This document shows, one piece after another, positions 16,003-25,530 of a stretch of DNA of 46,476 nucleotides (position 1 is the stretch's first letter; every line of letters begins with the position of its first letter). The position numbers and the translations under genes are program-made. This DNA is from Cryomorphaceae bacterium (GTDB taxonomy: Bacteria > Bacteroidota > Bacteroidia > Flavobacteriales > Schleiferiaceae), in NCBI GenBank assembly GCA_017858515.1, contig JAFMBM010000020.1, positions 1 to 46,476 on the forward strand, given 5' to 3'. Under the pieces are notes generated by a model that worked only from the letters and a program-made list of their open reading frames with translations, searched no databases and was not told the origin of the DNA.

Positions 16003-18441
16003 TTAATTCCCGCTCAATTGAATGCCTAGAATAAAACTCCTTCCAGCTCCAGCTAAACCAGAACTATAGGCTCTATAACGCTGGTCGGTTAGATTGTCTA
16101 GTCCTGCCATGATTCTCAAATTTTTATTGAGATTGAATTGTCCTCTGAAATGAAGTGAATACCAAGCGGGGCTGTATGGATTGCCATTGGCATCTGCAGC
16201 ATAGAGATAATCCTTGTCTTTTTCTTCTTCGGCCATATTCTCATTGCTCAATTCAGCAGAGTATAAACTGAAGAACTCTAAGCTCATTTTTTTATGGGTA
16301 TAGCGAAGGGCGGTTTTTCCAAAAGTGGGGGGAGCATGCCGCAAGGGAGAAAAGCTTTCATCCTCTAATTCTTCTTCTCCTTTTTGATAACTCAAGCTTG
16401 AACTTAGGTTCCAATTTCTATCAAGGCGATATTCTAGTTTCACTTCCAAACCATAAACGTAGGCAGAGGCAGCATTTTGAATGCTTTGAACTTGACTAAG
16501 CTCGCCATTATAAAGTATACTATCCGCTCCATTAAAGTTGCTGTTTCTTCTTACCAAGGCGTCTTGCAAAACGGTGTAGTAGGCCACCACATCGATATGA
16601 AATTGATCGCCAATACTCTTGTGAATATCTAGTTCGGCCGTATAGGCATACTCTGGTCCTAGGTTTAAATTAGGTACCATGACCGAGCCCGGCTGAGAAT
16701 CGAAGAATTTACCCACATCGTCTACATTGGGACTGCGGAAGGCGGAGGAAATGTGAGCGCTGAGGTTCCAATTCTTAGGCAACGACCATTCTACCCCTGC
16801 ATTGGCAGTAAGTGCAGCATTGTTTAACTGATCGGTCTGAGAGGATAAACTTGAAGAAAGTGCGCTCGGAGAGAAATCGGTGAGCATTGAAAAATAGTTG
16901 TACCGCACTCCAGCAAAATAATTTCTCTTTTCCTCTACATTCTTTTGCCACGATACGAATAGAGCGGCTGAATTCCACTGCGAATTGGGATATCTACTTC
17001 CGCTTGCAAATGATTGTTGCCTAAGGATATTTGTTTCAACGCCTTGTGAGAGAACATCGTTGTAAACCCATTCCGCTCCGTAAAAAATGCTGTTTCCTTT
17101 GCCTAATGCCTTGTACAAATCGAAGTTTACAGAATAGGCAATAACCTCTTCTGTTTGTGTTCTCAGAATACTGTCTTGAAAATTCCGATCGATTCGGCTT
17201 TCTCCAAAATCTTGACGCGCAAGATTTACTGTAAACCCATCGTAGAGCACATTGGGCTTAGTATGCTTAATGGTGAGTTGATTGAGCATCCATTCTTGTG
17301 GTCCGTATTCCCAAACGGCACTTCTTGGAAGGTCATTTCGAGTGCGTATGAGCCGATCGTATCTTCCAAAATTTGAGGTGGTAGAATAGTGGATAGCGTA
17401 GATAAACTCTAGAAAAGAATTGGGTTTATAGGCCAATTTGCTCAGAAGATTTTGCTGCTCGTAGCCCGAACCCAATTGCAAAAGCGGATTGGAATTCTGA
17501 ATGACCACATCGGTTTGGTTTTGTCTTTCTACACTAAAAGGCCTCAGGTATTCATCTGGGCCTTGGGTACCCATTACTAAATCATCGAAATCGGTATAAG
17601 AAGCGCTTAGCAACCAAGCCCATTTTTTCTTCCCCAATTTTATGTCGAAATGCTGTGCAATCTCTTTGTTGGCAGAGGCGTAGCGCGTACTTGCATTCCA
17701 TTCCATTCGCAGAGAATCGTTTTGAGAATAAAGGGGTTTTAAGCTGAAAAAACTCATAACGCCACCAATGGCATCGCTGCCGTACATAACCGATCCAGGT
17801 CCGAAGAGAACCTCTGCCTGCTCAATAGAAAATGGATCTATGGATATAATATTTTGAAGATTACCGCTTCTAAAAATGGCCGTATTCATCCGCACCCCAT
17901 CTACCGAAATGAGCAGTCTATTAGCAGCAAAACCTCTAATCATTGGACTTCCACCTCCTTGCTGACTTTTTTGAACAAAGACCTCACCCGTTTGAGCCAA
18001 TAAATCGGCTGTGGTTTGCGGCGCAAAGAGCGCTATGTCTTTGGCAGTCAACGAACGAATTTTAAACGGCACTTCGTTTTTTGGCTGAGTCCAACGATTG
18101 GCAGAAACCACTATTTGATCTAGGCGAACATTGCTCTCCCGAAGTTGAATTACGAAAGCCAAGGCTTCTATTTCTTGAAAAGATAAACTGAGGGTTTGAT
18201 AGCCCAATAGTCTAAATTGGATTTTCTCTAGTCCGCGAAAAACCTCAATTTGTGCCTGACCTCTATTGTCGGTGGTTTGGGTTTGCAACGGACTTTCACT
18301 CATTATTACAGTGCCAGGCAGAGGCTCTTGCGTATCGTAATCAACTACTTTAATGAGTTGAGCAGAAAGAGAGTTGAATGATAAAAGGCAGTATAAAAAC
18401 AGAAAAAGAGACACGTATTGCGGCTTCCAACTTGCTTTCAT
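16003..18441 (-). CDS. TonB-dependent outer-membrane receptor
   Basis: 812 aa. Signal peptide (LFLFLYCLLSFNSLSAQ), then a CarboxypepD-regulatory-like domain (about 30-105, VDYDTQEPLPGTVIM), a plug domain (about 120-235, with SPMIRGFAANRLLISVDGVR and VLFGPGSVMYGSDAIGGV) and a 22-strand barrel ending in an aromatic-poor ILGIQLSGN. The plug sequence resembles heme/hemoglobin, siderophore or vitamin-type receptors rather than SusC, since no SusD partner is adjacent. The ligand is unknown. It stands alone on the minus strand between rsgA (convergent) and tag. No Fur box was recognised upstream. Confidence 0.9.
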   Translation of the reverse strand: MKASWKPQYVSLFLFLYCLLSFNSLSAQLIKVVDYDTQEPLPGTVIMSESPLQTQTTDNRGQAQIEVFRGLEKIQFRLLGYQTLSLSFQEIEALAFVIQLRESNVRLDQIVVSANRWTQPKNEVPFKIRSLTAKDIALFAPQTTADLLAQTGEVFVQKSQQGGGSPMIRGFAANRLLISVDGVRMNTAIFRSGNLQNIISIDPFSIEQAEVLFGPGSVMYGSDAIGGVMSFFSLKPLYSQNDSLRMEWNASTRYASANKEIAQHFDIKLGKKKWAWLLSASYTDFDDLVMGTQGPDEYLRPFSVERQNQTDVVIQNSNPLLQLGSGYEQQNLLSKLAYKPNSFLEFIYAIHYSTTSNFGRYDRLIRTRNDLPRSAVWEYGPQEWMLNQLTIKHTKPNVLYDGFTVNLARQDFGESRIDRNFQDSILRTQTEEVIAYSVNFDLYKALGKGNSIFYGAEWVYNDVLSQGVETNILRQQSFASGSRYPNSQWNSAALFVSWQKNVEEKRNYFAGVRYNYFSMLTDFSPSALSSSLSSQTDQLNNAALTANAGVEWSLPKNWNLSAHISSAFRSPNVDDVGKFFDSQPGSVMVPNLNLGPEYAYTAELDIHKSIGDQFHIDVVAYYTVLQDALVRRNSNFNGADSILYNGELSQVQSIQNAASAYVYGLEVKLEYRLDRNWNLSSSLSYQKGEEELEDESFSPLRHAPPTFGKTALRYTHKKMSLEFFSLYSAELSNENMAEEEKDKDYLYAADANGNPYSPAWYSLHFRGQFNLNKNLRIMAGLDNLTDQRYRAYSSGLAGAGRSFILGIQLSGN

Positions 18442-18511
18442 TTGAGCTAATAGAATTTGGTCTAATCGATCTAACGAAAGTATCCTTCTTTCCGTTGGAT
18501 TTTTAAGTGTG

Positions 18512-19078
18512 TTAAGATTCTTTTTTCTTCCAACAGTTCATTAAATGATCGTCTACTATTCCGCAGGCCTGCAAATGGGCATAGACCACCGTAGAACCAA
18601 GAAATTTAAATCCTCTTCTTTTCAAATCAGAAGAGACACGGTCAGAAAGCTCTGTTTTAGCGGGAACCTCTTCCATAGATCGCCAGCGGTTTACTATGGT
18701 TCGGCTGTGGGTGAATTTCCATAAATAGGCATGAAAGCTTCCAAACTCTTCTACCACCTTTAAAAAGGCCTGTGCATTGTTGCGTGCAGACCAAATTTTG
18801 AGCTTGTTGCGCACAATTCCAGCATCTAAAAGCAAAAGCTGGAGATCTTCATCCGACATATCGGCCACTTTATGGATATCAAAATTTAGAAAAGCCTTTC
18901 TAAAATTCTCGCGTTTCCGCAAAATAGTTATCCAACTCAGTCCGGATTGAAAAGTCTCGAGAAGCAGTATTTCAAACATCTTCTGATCGTTTCGCACAGC
19001 TTGTCCCCATTCTGTATCATGGTATTGAACATAGAGAGGATCGTCTCCACACCAAGGACATCTAACGCGATCTGACAT
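18512..19078 (-). CDS. tag: DNA-3-methyladenine glycosylase I
   Basis: 188 aa. Base-excision glycosylase removing 3-methyladenine. The N-terminal CPWCGDDPLYVQYHDTEWG carries the zinc Cys and His ligands and the catalytic-pocket Trp-Gly. ETFQSGLSWITILRKRENFR forms the helix-hairpin-helix region. The C-terminal YAHLQACGIVDDH supplies the remaining zinc ligands. The frame is open back to 19162, but the ATG at 19078 is chosen because the added 28 residues (RRQIVSVLYFLAVRNS) are not part of the family. It is divergent from the antiporter gene. Confidence 0.93.
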   Translation of the reverse strand: MSDRVRCPWCGDDPLYVQYHDTEWGQAVRNDQKMFEILLLETFQSGLSWITILRKRENFRKAFLNFDIHKVADMSDEDLQLLLLDAGIVRNKLKIWSARNNAQAFLKVVEEFGSFHAYLWKFTHSRTIVNRWRSMEEVPAKTELSDRVSSDLKRRGFKFLGSTVVYAHLQACGIVDDHLMNCWKKKES

Positions 19079-19185
19079 TCCGTTTTGCTTTAGTGCCAAG
19101 ATACTGTTTCTAACGGCTAGAAAGTATAGCACCGAGACAATTTGCCGACGTAAATTAGACAAATCGAAAAATCGATTGAGTGCCC

Positions 19186-21177
19186 ATGGAAACGAACTTG
19201 ATTAAAGAGGTGGTTGTAATACTGGCATTGGCAGTATTTGTAGTATTGGTTTTTAGAAGATTTAAACTGCCCGTTATTTTGGGCTTTTTACTCACCGGCT
19301 TAATTGCAGGTCCCACCGCTTTGCACCTCGCTTCCGATATGGAAGGCATCCACTTTCTCTCAGAAACAGGGGTTATTCTTCTCTTATTTGTCATTGGACT
19401 GGAGTTTTCTCCTCGCGAGCTATTGGCCATTAAATCAACGGTTTTGGTAGGCTGAAGTCTTCAAGTAGGACTGAGTATTCTGTTTGCTGTTTTGGCTTCC
19501 ATGGCTTTTAATCTAAGTTTGGCTCAAGGTGTTTTCTTAGGCTTTTGTATCAGTCTAAGCAGCACCGCTATTGTTCTCAGAGTCCTCCAAGATCAAAACA
19601 ATATCACTAGTCCGCATGGCAGAAATGCGCTGGGAATTTTAATATTCCAAGACATTGTAGTGGTTCCTATGATGTTGCTTACTCCGCTTTTAGCGGGAGT
19701 AGGAGGAAACATTGGCGTAGAACTACTCTGGTTGGGGGGAAAGATGGCTTTGGTTGTGCTTATTCTTTTTCTTTTATCAAAGTACTTCCTTCCAAGCCTT
19801 TTAGACCAAGTGGCCAAATCAAAGAGCCGAGAGTTGTTCGTACTTACTACCGTATTAATTTGTTTTTCCATAGCTGGACTAACCTATACCCTTGGTTTAT
19901 CTCTGGCCTTGGGCGCTTTTTTAGCAGGATTGCTCCTTTCTGATTCAGAGTATAGCCATCAGGCTACAGGCGATATATTGCCTTTTAGAGAGGTCTTCAC
20001 CAGTTTTTTCTTTGTTTCAATTGGCATGTTGCTCGACTTGAACTTTTTGTTTCAGCATTGGTATTTGGTTTTGCCTTTGGCCATAGCTGTTTCTTTATTG
20101 AAATGGTTGGCAGCAAGCTTGGCCGCAGCGGCTTTGAAGTACCCCCTTCGCACCGCTATGTTAAACGGTTTTGCCCTGTTTCAAGTTGGAGAATTTGCTT
20201 TTGTATTGGCCGGTATCGGCCAGCTGCATGGCTTAATGGACGAAACACTTTCGCAGTATTTCTTATCCATTTCTATACTTTCTATGGCCGCCACCTCATT
20301 TGTTATGAATTATTCTAGCTCTTGGGTGGATGGAATTCTGGATCGTTATATTCCAAAATCATTTCAAGATACAGTTGGCAAAGAAGGCATTGAGCCCTCA
20401 ATTAAAGCCAGTCTTCAAGATCACATAATAATCATAGGATATGGCCTAAACGGGACCAATCTGGCATTGGCGGCAAAAACGAGCGGAATACCCTATGTAA
20501 TTGTAGATACCAATGCAGAATCTGTAAAGAAAAACAAGGCATTGGGTGAGCCCATTGTATATGGCGATGCAACGGATGCACACATTTTAGAGCACCTAAA
20601 GGTTTACCAAGCGAGAGTAGCTGTGGTGGCCATTTCAGACTCTCAAGCAACGCGAAGAATTGTTGCTTCTATCCGCAGCATTTGCAAAACTGTTTTTGTT
20701 GTGGTTCGTACCCGCTGGGTAAGAGATATCGATGAGCTCTTAAGGCTAGGTGCGGATGAGGTGATACCAGAAGAGTTTGAAACCTCTATTGAAATATTTA
20801 CGCGGGTTCTCAATAGATACTTGGTTCCAGAAGATGAGATTCAATCCTTTACGGATTCTTTTAGAGCAGAGAATTATGAAATGCTTCGTCCGATGACATC
20901 GAGAAAGGTTCAACTGAATACTACTCTCAATGTGCCAGAGCTTAGAATCACTTGCCTCAGAGTAACCAAAGATGTACCTGAACTAACAGGGAAAACCCTG
21001 CTCGAATCGAAGGTGCGGCAGTTGTTTGATATCAATGTAATGGCCATTCAGCGAAACCATAAACTCATCAGTCATATGACTGCGGATACCTTAATAGAGC
21101 GCGACGACTTGCTTTACTTGATCGGAAAACCCTCTTCCATTAGTCGGTTCGATAAACATCTAAAGGCCACGCACTAA
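19186..21177 (+). pseudogene. CPA2-type K+/H+ antiporter (KefB/KefC-like) interrupted by in-frame TGA
   Basis: The frame from ATG 19186 to TAA 21177 would encode 663 residues, but codon 90 is TGA (19453-19455). Before it: membrane helices with GFLLTGLIAGPTALHL and the family LLFVIGLEFSPREL. After it, in the same frame: SLQVGLSILFAVLASMAF, then SLSSTAIVLRVL, FQDIVVVPMMLL and further helices. A cytosolic TrkA-N domain follows (IIIIGYGLNGTNLALAAK, NAD-type Rossmann) and a TrkA-C end. Homologues have Gly-Gly before the SLQVGL segment, so one base change GGA to TGA explains the stop. The downstream part could restart only at an internal Met (19492), lacking the first helices. The rest of the gene shows no decay. 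The gene's stop overlaps the stop of the convergent glycosyltransferase by two bases. Confidence 0.85.
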
Positions 21178-22133
21178 ACTTTGATCTTCTTGTAGTTTTT
21201 AAAGTCGAAGAGGGAGTCTCCTCCAAGCAAGGCATTTTCTAAGAACGAAATAATTCGGTATTTCAATCGCTCGTGCTTGTGAATTTCTCTATCGGTTCGC
21301 CTCAAGCCAGAAAACTGAAGTTGATCTTTCCAATGGAAGTCGTTTATCCAATTAAGCATTGCTTTCGGATGGCTTCCTTTAAATTTTGGAATATGCTGTA
21401 GCGGGCCATAATCGTAGGCATCGGGTAAGTTTTTCAGCAGCGCTTTTCCCTTTTCAGCTCCATGGTATGTAGCAAAGGTTTTCTTCTTCTTACCACTCAT
21501 TATTTCAGGCGGACGGGTAAAACCATAGTGATAAACCTGCGCATTTAGCTGAACAACCTGCAATTTTCGGGTTCCTTCACTGCGCTGATATTCCTTATAA
21601 TTATTCTCTTCAAAGGATTCATAAAGGCGAAAGCTCTGAGCGTCTTTCCAGCTATGGATGGATGGGAGATTGCGGATGATCCGAATCTCTTTTTTATACC
21701 AAACATGCGAGTTGTGAACGTGCTCGTAATCTCCCCAGAAATGTAAAAAATGAAACAAGAAGCCTTCCACCTTTGCATTGTGGAGATGGGTTTTCATGGC
21801 CTCTTTAATTTCAGCATGGTCTTTTTCGTGCAAAGCCTCATCACACTGTAAATAAACCAGCCAATCTCCAGTACAATATTGTTTTGCAATGTCTGTTTGA
21901 TGGGCGTACTCTGTATTCTTCGGGTATTTTTCAGAATTCCATTGAGTGCGAACCAGCTTTATTTTGTCAGAGCCAATACTTTTTATGAGTTCTTCGGTTC
22001 GGTCGTCTTCATCGTTATTGCCAAGGGCAATAACGTATTCATCTACCAATGCAAGCGCAGAGAGAATACTTTCTTTTACAGGGATGTAGAGTTTATCGGC
22101 ATTCCGAACAAAGGTAAAAGCACTTATTTTCAT
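21174..22133 (-). CDS. Glycosyltransferase, GT2-like
   Basis: 319 aa, cytoplasmic. The N-terminus ISAFTFVRNADKLYIPVKES and DEYVIALGNNDEDDRTEE form the nucleotide-sugar-binding half of a GT-A fold. The DxD-like acidic site appears as YLQCDEALHEKD. A helical C-terminal part with HPKAMLNWINDFHWKD follows. This subtype is frequent in Bacteroidota surface-polysaccharide loci. Donor and acceptor cannot be named. It is 21 bp downstream of a WaaE-like glycosyltransferase on the same strand, so they form a two-gene unit probably acting on LPS core or another glycan. Confidence 0.85.
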   Translation of the reverse strand: MKISAFTFVRNADKLYIPVKESILSALALVDEYVIALGNNDEDDRTEELIKSIGSDKIKLVRTQWNSEKYPKNTEYAHQTDIAKQYCTGDWLVYLQCDEALHEKDHAEIKEAMKTHLHNAKVEGFLFHFLHFWGDYEHVHNSHVWYKKEIRIIRNLPSIHSWKDAQSFRLYESFEENNYKEYQRSEGTRKLQVVQLNAQVYHYGFTRPPEIMSGKKKKTFATYHGAEKGKALLKNLPDAYDYGPLQHIPKFKGSHPKAMLNWINDFHWKDQLQFSGLRRTDREIHKHERLKYRIISFLENALLGGDSLFDFKNYKKIKV

Positions 22134-22154
22134 TTTATTATCCTTTGGTTCAGC

Positions 22155-22925
22155 CTATTTTTTTCTCGGAAGCGCTTCTCCTTCATTAATGCGCCAAATC
22201 TTAACGGCTCTAAAAAAAACATACCAAGAGGCCTGAGCGCAGAGAATAAATCCAACCTTTCCATCTAAAAACCCCAATCGAAGAATATAATCTCTAAAGA
22301 AGGTAAAAAAGGGCTTGAAAACCAGTTGAAAGAAACCCACTTTTTTTATTCTGTTCGAACGATCGTAGGCACCCCAAGTGGTGTACCAATCGCTTTTATC
22401 TAGCAAATGCCGAAGGCCTTTGTATGTCAGATGATCTAATTTATTCTTCAGAACTCCAACGTCACCATTGGTAATTACCTCTGCATGAACGTGTTTCTCT
22501 TCGTATTTGCAAAAATCTCTATGGAAAAAGCGAATGACTTTATCTCCCTGCCACCCACTAAATCGGATGCGCTTATCCATAAAAATATTCGAACGGTAAA
22601 TCCAATAGGATTTACAAGACGGAGGGTCTTGGAGCATTTCAATGATTTCTTTTTGGAGAGAAGGAGTAACTCTTTCATCGGCATCTACCAAGATAATCCA
22701 CTCAAATTGAGACTGAGGAATAGCCCAATTTTTTTGGGAAGCCGAATTGTCATAGGCTCTTTGAACAACTGTAGCGCCCAGCGCACGGGCCTTTTCAGCT
22801 GTGCCATCTTTTGAAAAGCTATCTACAACTAGAATTTCCTGAGCGAAAGAAACGCTCTGAATAACGGCTTCAATGTGCTCAATTTCATTGTAGGTGGGAA
22901 TGAGGGCCGTAATGGGATATTTCAT
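22155..22925 (-). CDS. Glycosyltransferase family 2, WaaE/KdtX-like
   Basis: 256 aa. It begins ITALIPTYNEIEHIEAVIQS and ILVVDSFSKDGTAEKARALGA, a classic GT2 start. The metal-binding DxD is in IILVDADERVTP. The segment GWQGDKVIRFFHR and YVFFRAVKIWRINEG near the end resemble the WaaE/KdtX group that adds glucose to LPS inner core. C-terminal hydrophobic stretches (KPFFTFFRDYILRLGF) suggest peripheral membrane association. The reaction is inferred from the family. It heads a two-gene unit with the next glycosyltransferase and is separated from the upstream stress-protein gene by a terminator. Confidence 0.87.
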   Translation of the reverse strand: MKYPITALIPTYNEIEHIEAVIQSVSFAQEILVVDSFSKDGTAEKARALGATVVQRAYDNSASQKNWAIPQSQFEWIILVDADERVTPSLQKEIIEMLQDPPSCKSYWIYRSNIFMDKRIRFSGWQGDKVIRFFHRDFCKYEEKHVHAEVITNGDVGVLKNKLDHLTYKGLRHLLDKSDWYTTWGAYDRSNRIKKVGFFQLVFKPFFTFFRDYILRLGFLDGKVGFILCAQASWYVFFRAVKIWRINEGEALPRKK

Positions 22926-22979
22926 GCGCTATAATCTCTTTCAGAGGAAGAAGGGTTCTTTTAGATAAGCCTACAATTA

Positions 22980-23018
22980 AAAACTCCACCTAACGGAATA
23001 GTATTCTATTAGGTGGAG
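22980..23018 (-). terminator. Terminator after the universal stress protein gene
   Basis: The 10-bp stem CTCCACCTAA (22984-22993) pairs with TTAGGTGGAG (23009-23018). A second inner pairing, GAATA with TATTC, lies inside. On the minus strand the stem is followed by TTTTT, so it ends the transcript from 23851-23042. Confidence 0.8.
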
Positions 23019-23041
23019 CGAAGGTAAAACAAAGGCTTTGT

Positions 23042-23851
23042 TTAGCCTTCGTGCAGTGTTAAAAAGGGCAAACGGCTGTGATAGGCTATTTGACTTGTCA
23101 TACTCTTGTGGAACATACCTTGTAAAAAACCATATCTACGAGCCAAGAGTGCCAGAAGATCTGCATTCTGTTCTTGGGCAAACTTCAAAATGGTTTTTTC
23201 TACACCGCCCACGTCTTCTAATACATGAAAAGAAAGTTCAATTCCGTCTAAGTATTTCTCATAATGGTAGCGGTTTATCACATGTAGCTCCTTGTCGTCT
23301 TTGTCTTGAACGTGCACAACAGCGATGGTAGAGCCGAAGGTCTTGGCAATCGATTTTAATTGGCTCAGGGCTGCTTGTTCTCCATTGTTGTTTAAATCAC
23401 AAGCATAGACTATGGTTTTCCAGTCGTCTATGGTTCCGTTTGCAGGTATGGCCAGCACGGGGCAATCTACTGCATGAAGAATGGATGCGGCATTGCTTCC
23501 AATTAGAATTTCTTCAATTCCACTGGCACCTTTGGTTCCTAAGACCACTAGATCTGCATTTTCTTTTTTGGCAAGTTCTTTAACCGCACGAATGGGATTT
23601 CCCAAACGAGATTCTACTCTAAATGCCAGTCCACTTGCTTCTAATCTTGCATAAATATCTTTCATGCCCGTTTCTGAATTCTCCTTCATGATTTCAAGGA
23701 GGGAAGTAGTCATTACATTTTGGCTGTATGGAATATCATAGGCGTTGAACGCGACTATACTACTACCTGCCTTTTTTGCAATTTCTATTGCTACTTCTAA
23801 GGCGCGCAATGCATTGTCTGAAAAATCAGTGGGTACAAGTATGGTTTTCAT
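23042..23851 (-). CDS. Universal stress protein, tandem UspA domains
   Basis: 269 aa, cytoplasmic, two UspA domains. The first (1-145) begins TILVPTDFSDNALRALEVA and holds a complete ATP-binding motif in VVLGTKGASGIEEILIGSNA (G-x2-G-x9-G-S). The second (from about 150) begins WKTIVYACDLNNNGEQA and has a degenerate nucleotide motif, since ALLARRYGFLQGMFHKSMT lacks the first Gly spacing. One active and one decayed site is common in tandem Usp proteins. It is monocistronic, with a -7 box about 20 bp upstream and its own terminator. The stress it answers to is not evident. Confidence 0.92.
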   Translation of the reverse strand: MKTILVPTDFSDNALRALEVAIEIAKKAGSSIVAFNAYDIPYSQNVMTTSLLEIMKENSETGMKDIYARLEASGLAFRVESRLGNPIRAVKELAKKENADLVVLGTKGASGIEEILIGSNAASILHAVDCPVLAIPANGTIDDWKTIVYACDLNNNGEQAALSQLKSIAKTFGSTIAVVHVQDKDDKELHVINRYHYEKYLDGIELSFHVLEDVGGVEKTILKFAQEQNADLLALLARRYGFLQGMFHKSMTSQIAYHSRLPFLTLHEG

Positions 23852-23871
23852 ATAGAGGGTTTATATAACAT

Positions 23872-23879
23872 CAAAGTTA
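23872..23879 (-). promoter_or_regulatory. Putative -7 promoter box for the universal stress protein gene
   Basis: The minus strand reads TAACTTTG, matching TAnnTTTG exactly, about 20 bp before the ATG at 23851. The -33 TTG is not seen. Confidence 0.4.
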
Positions 23880-23924
23880 TTGTTATCTAGAGAGTGAGAT
23901 ACTGATTGAAGTCAGCATTTGAAA

Positions 23925-23955
23925 AAAAAAGTCTGGCAAAATACCAGACTTTTTT
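23925..23955. terminator. Terminator downstream of icd
   Basis: AAAAAAGTCTGG (23925-23936) pairs perfectly with CCAGACTTTTTT (23944-23955) around a 7-nt CAAAATA loop. A and T tracts flank both sides, so it can work in either direction. It lies 17 bp after the icd stop. Confidence 0.8.
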
Positions 23956-23972
23956 ATCGAAAAACGATAGTT

Positions 23973-25427
23973 TTATTGTCCTTGGCCCATGGAGAATTTT
24001 TTCTCTCCATTGAAGGTGCATAGGTTTTCTGTTTTTATAATGTCAAAGCCGGCTTTTGAAACCTGGGTGCTGAGAGATAAAACATCCGCATAACTTCCAG
24101 CCTCTGACATAGACTTAGATGTAAAACGACATCTCCAATGGTCTGTGCAGAAGGTTTCAGGATGTCCGTTTGGATACACTTTCAATCCGCGATTGGTAAT
24201 CATTTGCAATTTAAAGGAAGAAGAGGTGAAGGCTTCCAATTGTTTGCCAAGCACATTCGGATCGCGTTTGTCACCCGTCCAATGAAGAAAAATATCTACG
24301 CCTACTATTTCCTTTTTAGCAGGAACGGTTGGCGAGGCCAAACCTTGAATTCGTGCATTGTCGCCTTTTTTGTAAACGACTGTTTTCAATTTCGTAGGGT
24401 TTTGTCCAATGCGTGCAATTACGGCATCGGCAAAGGCAGAGGTTCCAACCTTTTCAGAGCTGGTTCCTTCCTTGAATAAATCGTAGGTGTGCACGCCATC
24501 TTCCATAGTGCGCAACCAGGCATTATGAACCTTTTCGGCTACTTCTGATTGACCTATATACACCAACATCTGAATGGCGCCGAGCAACAATCCGCTTGGA
24601 TTGGCCACATCTTGACCCGCACGTCGTGGGGCAGAACCGTGAATGGCCTCAAACATGGCATAGTCTTGACCAACATTCGCACTTCCACCTAAACCTACAG
24701 AACCTGTAATCTGAGCGGCAACGTCTGAAAGAATATCTCCATATAAATTTGGCATTACAATAACGTCGAAGTTCTCAGGTGTATCAGCCAATTTGGCTGC
24801 GCCTATATCTACAATCCAGTGCTCGCTTTCCAAATCGGGGTATTCGGCGGCAACCTCATCGAAAATCTTGTGGAACAAACCATCCGTAAGCTTCATGATG
24901 TTGTCTTTGGTAAAACAAGTTACCTTTTTGCGGCCGTAAGCTCTGGCATATTCAAACGCAAAACGAACGATTTTTTCTGATCCAGGAGAAGAGATTAACT
25001 TCAAACACTGAGTAACCTCATCGGTTTGTTGGTGCTCAATACCTGCGTAAAGATCTTCCTCGTTTTCACGCACAATAACTAAGTCCATAACAGGATGCTT
25101 GGTAGCTACATATGGACTGTAAGAAATGCAAGGGCGTACGTTGGCATATAAACCCAAGGTCTTGCGGGTGGTCACGTTTAAGCTTTTGTAACCTCCACCT
25201 TGCGGAGTAGTGATGGGTGCCTTTAAGAAAACTTTGGTACGACGGAGCGAATCCCAAGCCTCTGGAGCAATACCTGCAGTGTTTCCTGCGAGGTAGACTT
25301 TCTCGCCTATATCTATAGTCTCAATGTCTAATTGAGCGCCTGCTGCCAATATGATTTTTAATGTTGCCTCCATGATTTCGGGCCCAATGCCGTCTCCATG
25401 TGCCACTGTAATGGGTGTCTTTGCCAT
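23973..25427 (-). CDS. icd: NADP-dependent isocitrate dehydrogenase (Rickettsia/Thermus-type)
   Basis: 484 aa. Oxidative decarboxylation of isocitrate to 2-oxoglutarate in the TCA cycle. The N-terminal ITVAHGDGIGPEIMEATL, the substrate Ser/Arg segment (YKSLNVTTRKTLGLYANVRP), IVRENEEDLYAGIEH, and the metal-site region MPNLYGDILSDVAAQITGS are all present. The cofactor loop HGSAPRRAGQDVANPSGLLL follows. The extra C-terminal about 140 residues (EIVGVDIFLHWTG onward) are typical of the longer alpha-proteobacterial/Thermus-like subgroup, not of the 416-aa E. coli type. It is divergent from an Rrf2 regulator across a 103-bp gap. NADP use is inferred from the subgroup. Confidence 0.93.
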   Translation of the reverse strand: MAKTPITVAHGDGIGPEIMEATLKIILAAGAQLDIETIDIGEKVYLAGNTAGIAPEAWDSLRRTKVFLKAPITTPQGGGYKSLNVTTRKTLGLYANVRPCISYSPYVATKHPVMDLVIVRENEEDLYAGIEHQQTDEVTQCLKLISSPGSEKIVRFAFEYARAYGRKKVTCFTKDNIMKLTDGLFHKIFDEVAAEYPDLESEHWIVDIGAAKLADTPENFDVIVMPNLYGDILSDVAAQITGSVGLGGSANVGQDYAMFEAIHGSAPRRAGQDVANPSGLLLGAIQMLVYIGQSEVAEKVHNAWLRTMEDGVHTYDLFKEGTSSEKVGTSAFADAVIARIGQNPTKLKTVVYKKGDNARIQGLASPTVPAKKEIVGVDIFLHWTGDKRDPNVLGKQLEAFTSSSFKLQMITNRGLKVYPNGHPETFCTDHWRCRFTSKSMSEAGSYADVLSLSTQVSKAGFDIIKTENLCTFNGEKKFSMGQGQ

Positions 25428-25517
25428 TTAAATTCGATTAGATTTTTAGAAAAGCGAAGATAAGGATAAGCAATCGGGCCTCAATAACAATTTCTTTCCA
25501 AGCCTATTTTGCTGATG

Positions 25518-25525
25518 TACATTTG
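25518..25525 (+). promoter_or_regulatory. Putative -7 box for the Rrf2 gene, near-leaderless
   Basis: TACATTTG matches TAnnTTTG exactly and ends 5 bp before the ATG at 25531. A TTT stands at 25495-25497, 20 bp upstream, where TTG would be expected. The implied transcript starts at about the ATG. Confidence 0.4.
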
Positions 25526-25530
25526 CCACC

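Noticed and set aside
16003-18441. TonB-dependent receptor as a SusC polysaccharide importer
   Set aside because: No SusD-like gene adjoins it and the plug sequence fits small-ligand receptors better.
19453-19455. TGA read as Gly (alternative code) or selenocysteine
   Set aside because: TGA ends other genes here (e.g. rsgA at 15895-15897), and no selenocysteine machinery or suitable downstream hairpin was seen. Gly in homologues argues for a point change.
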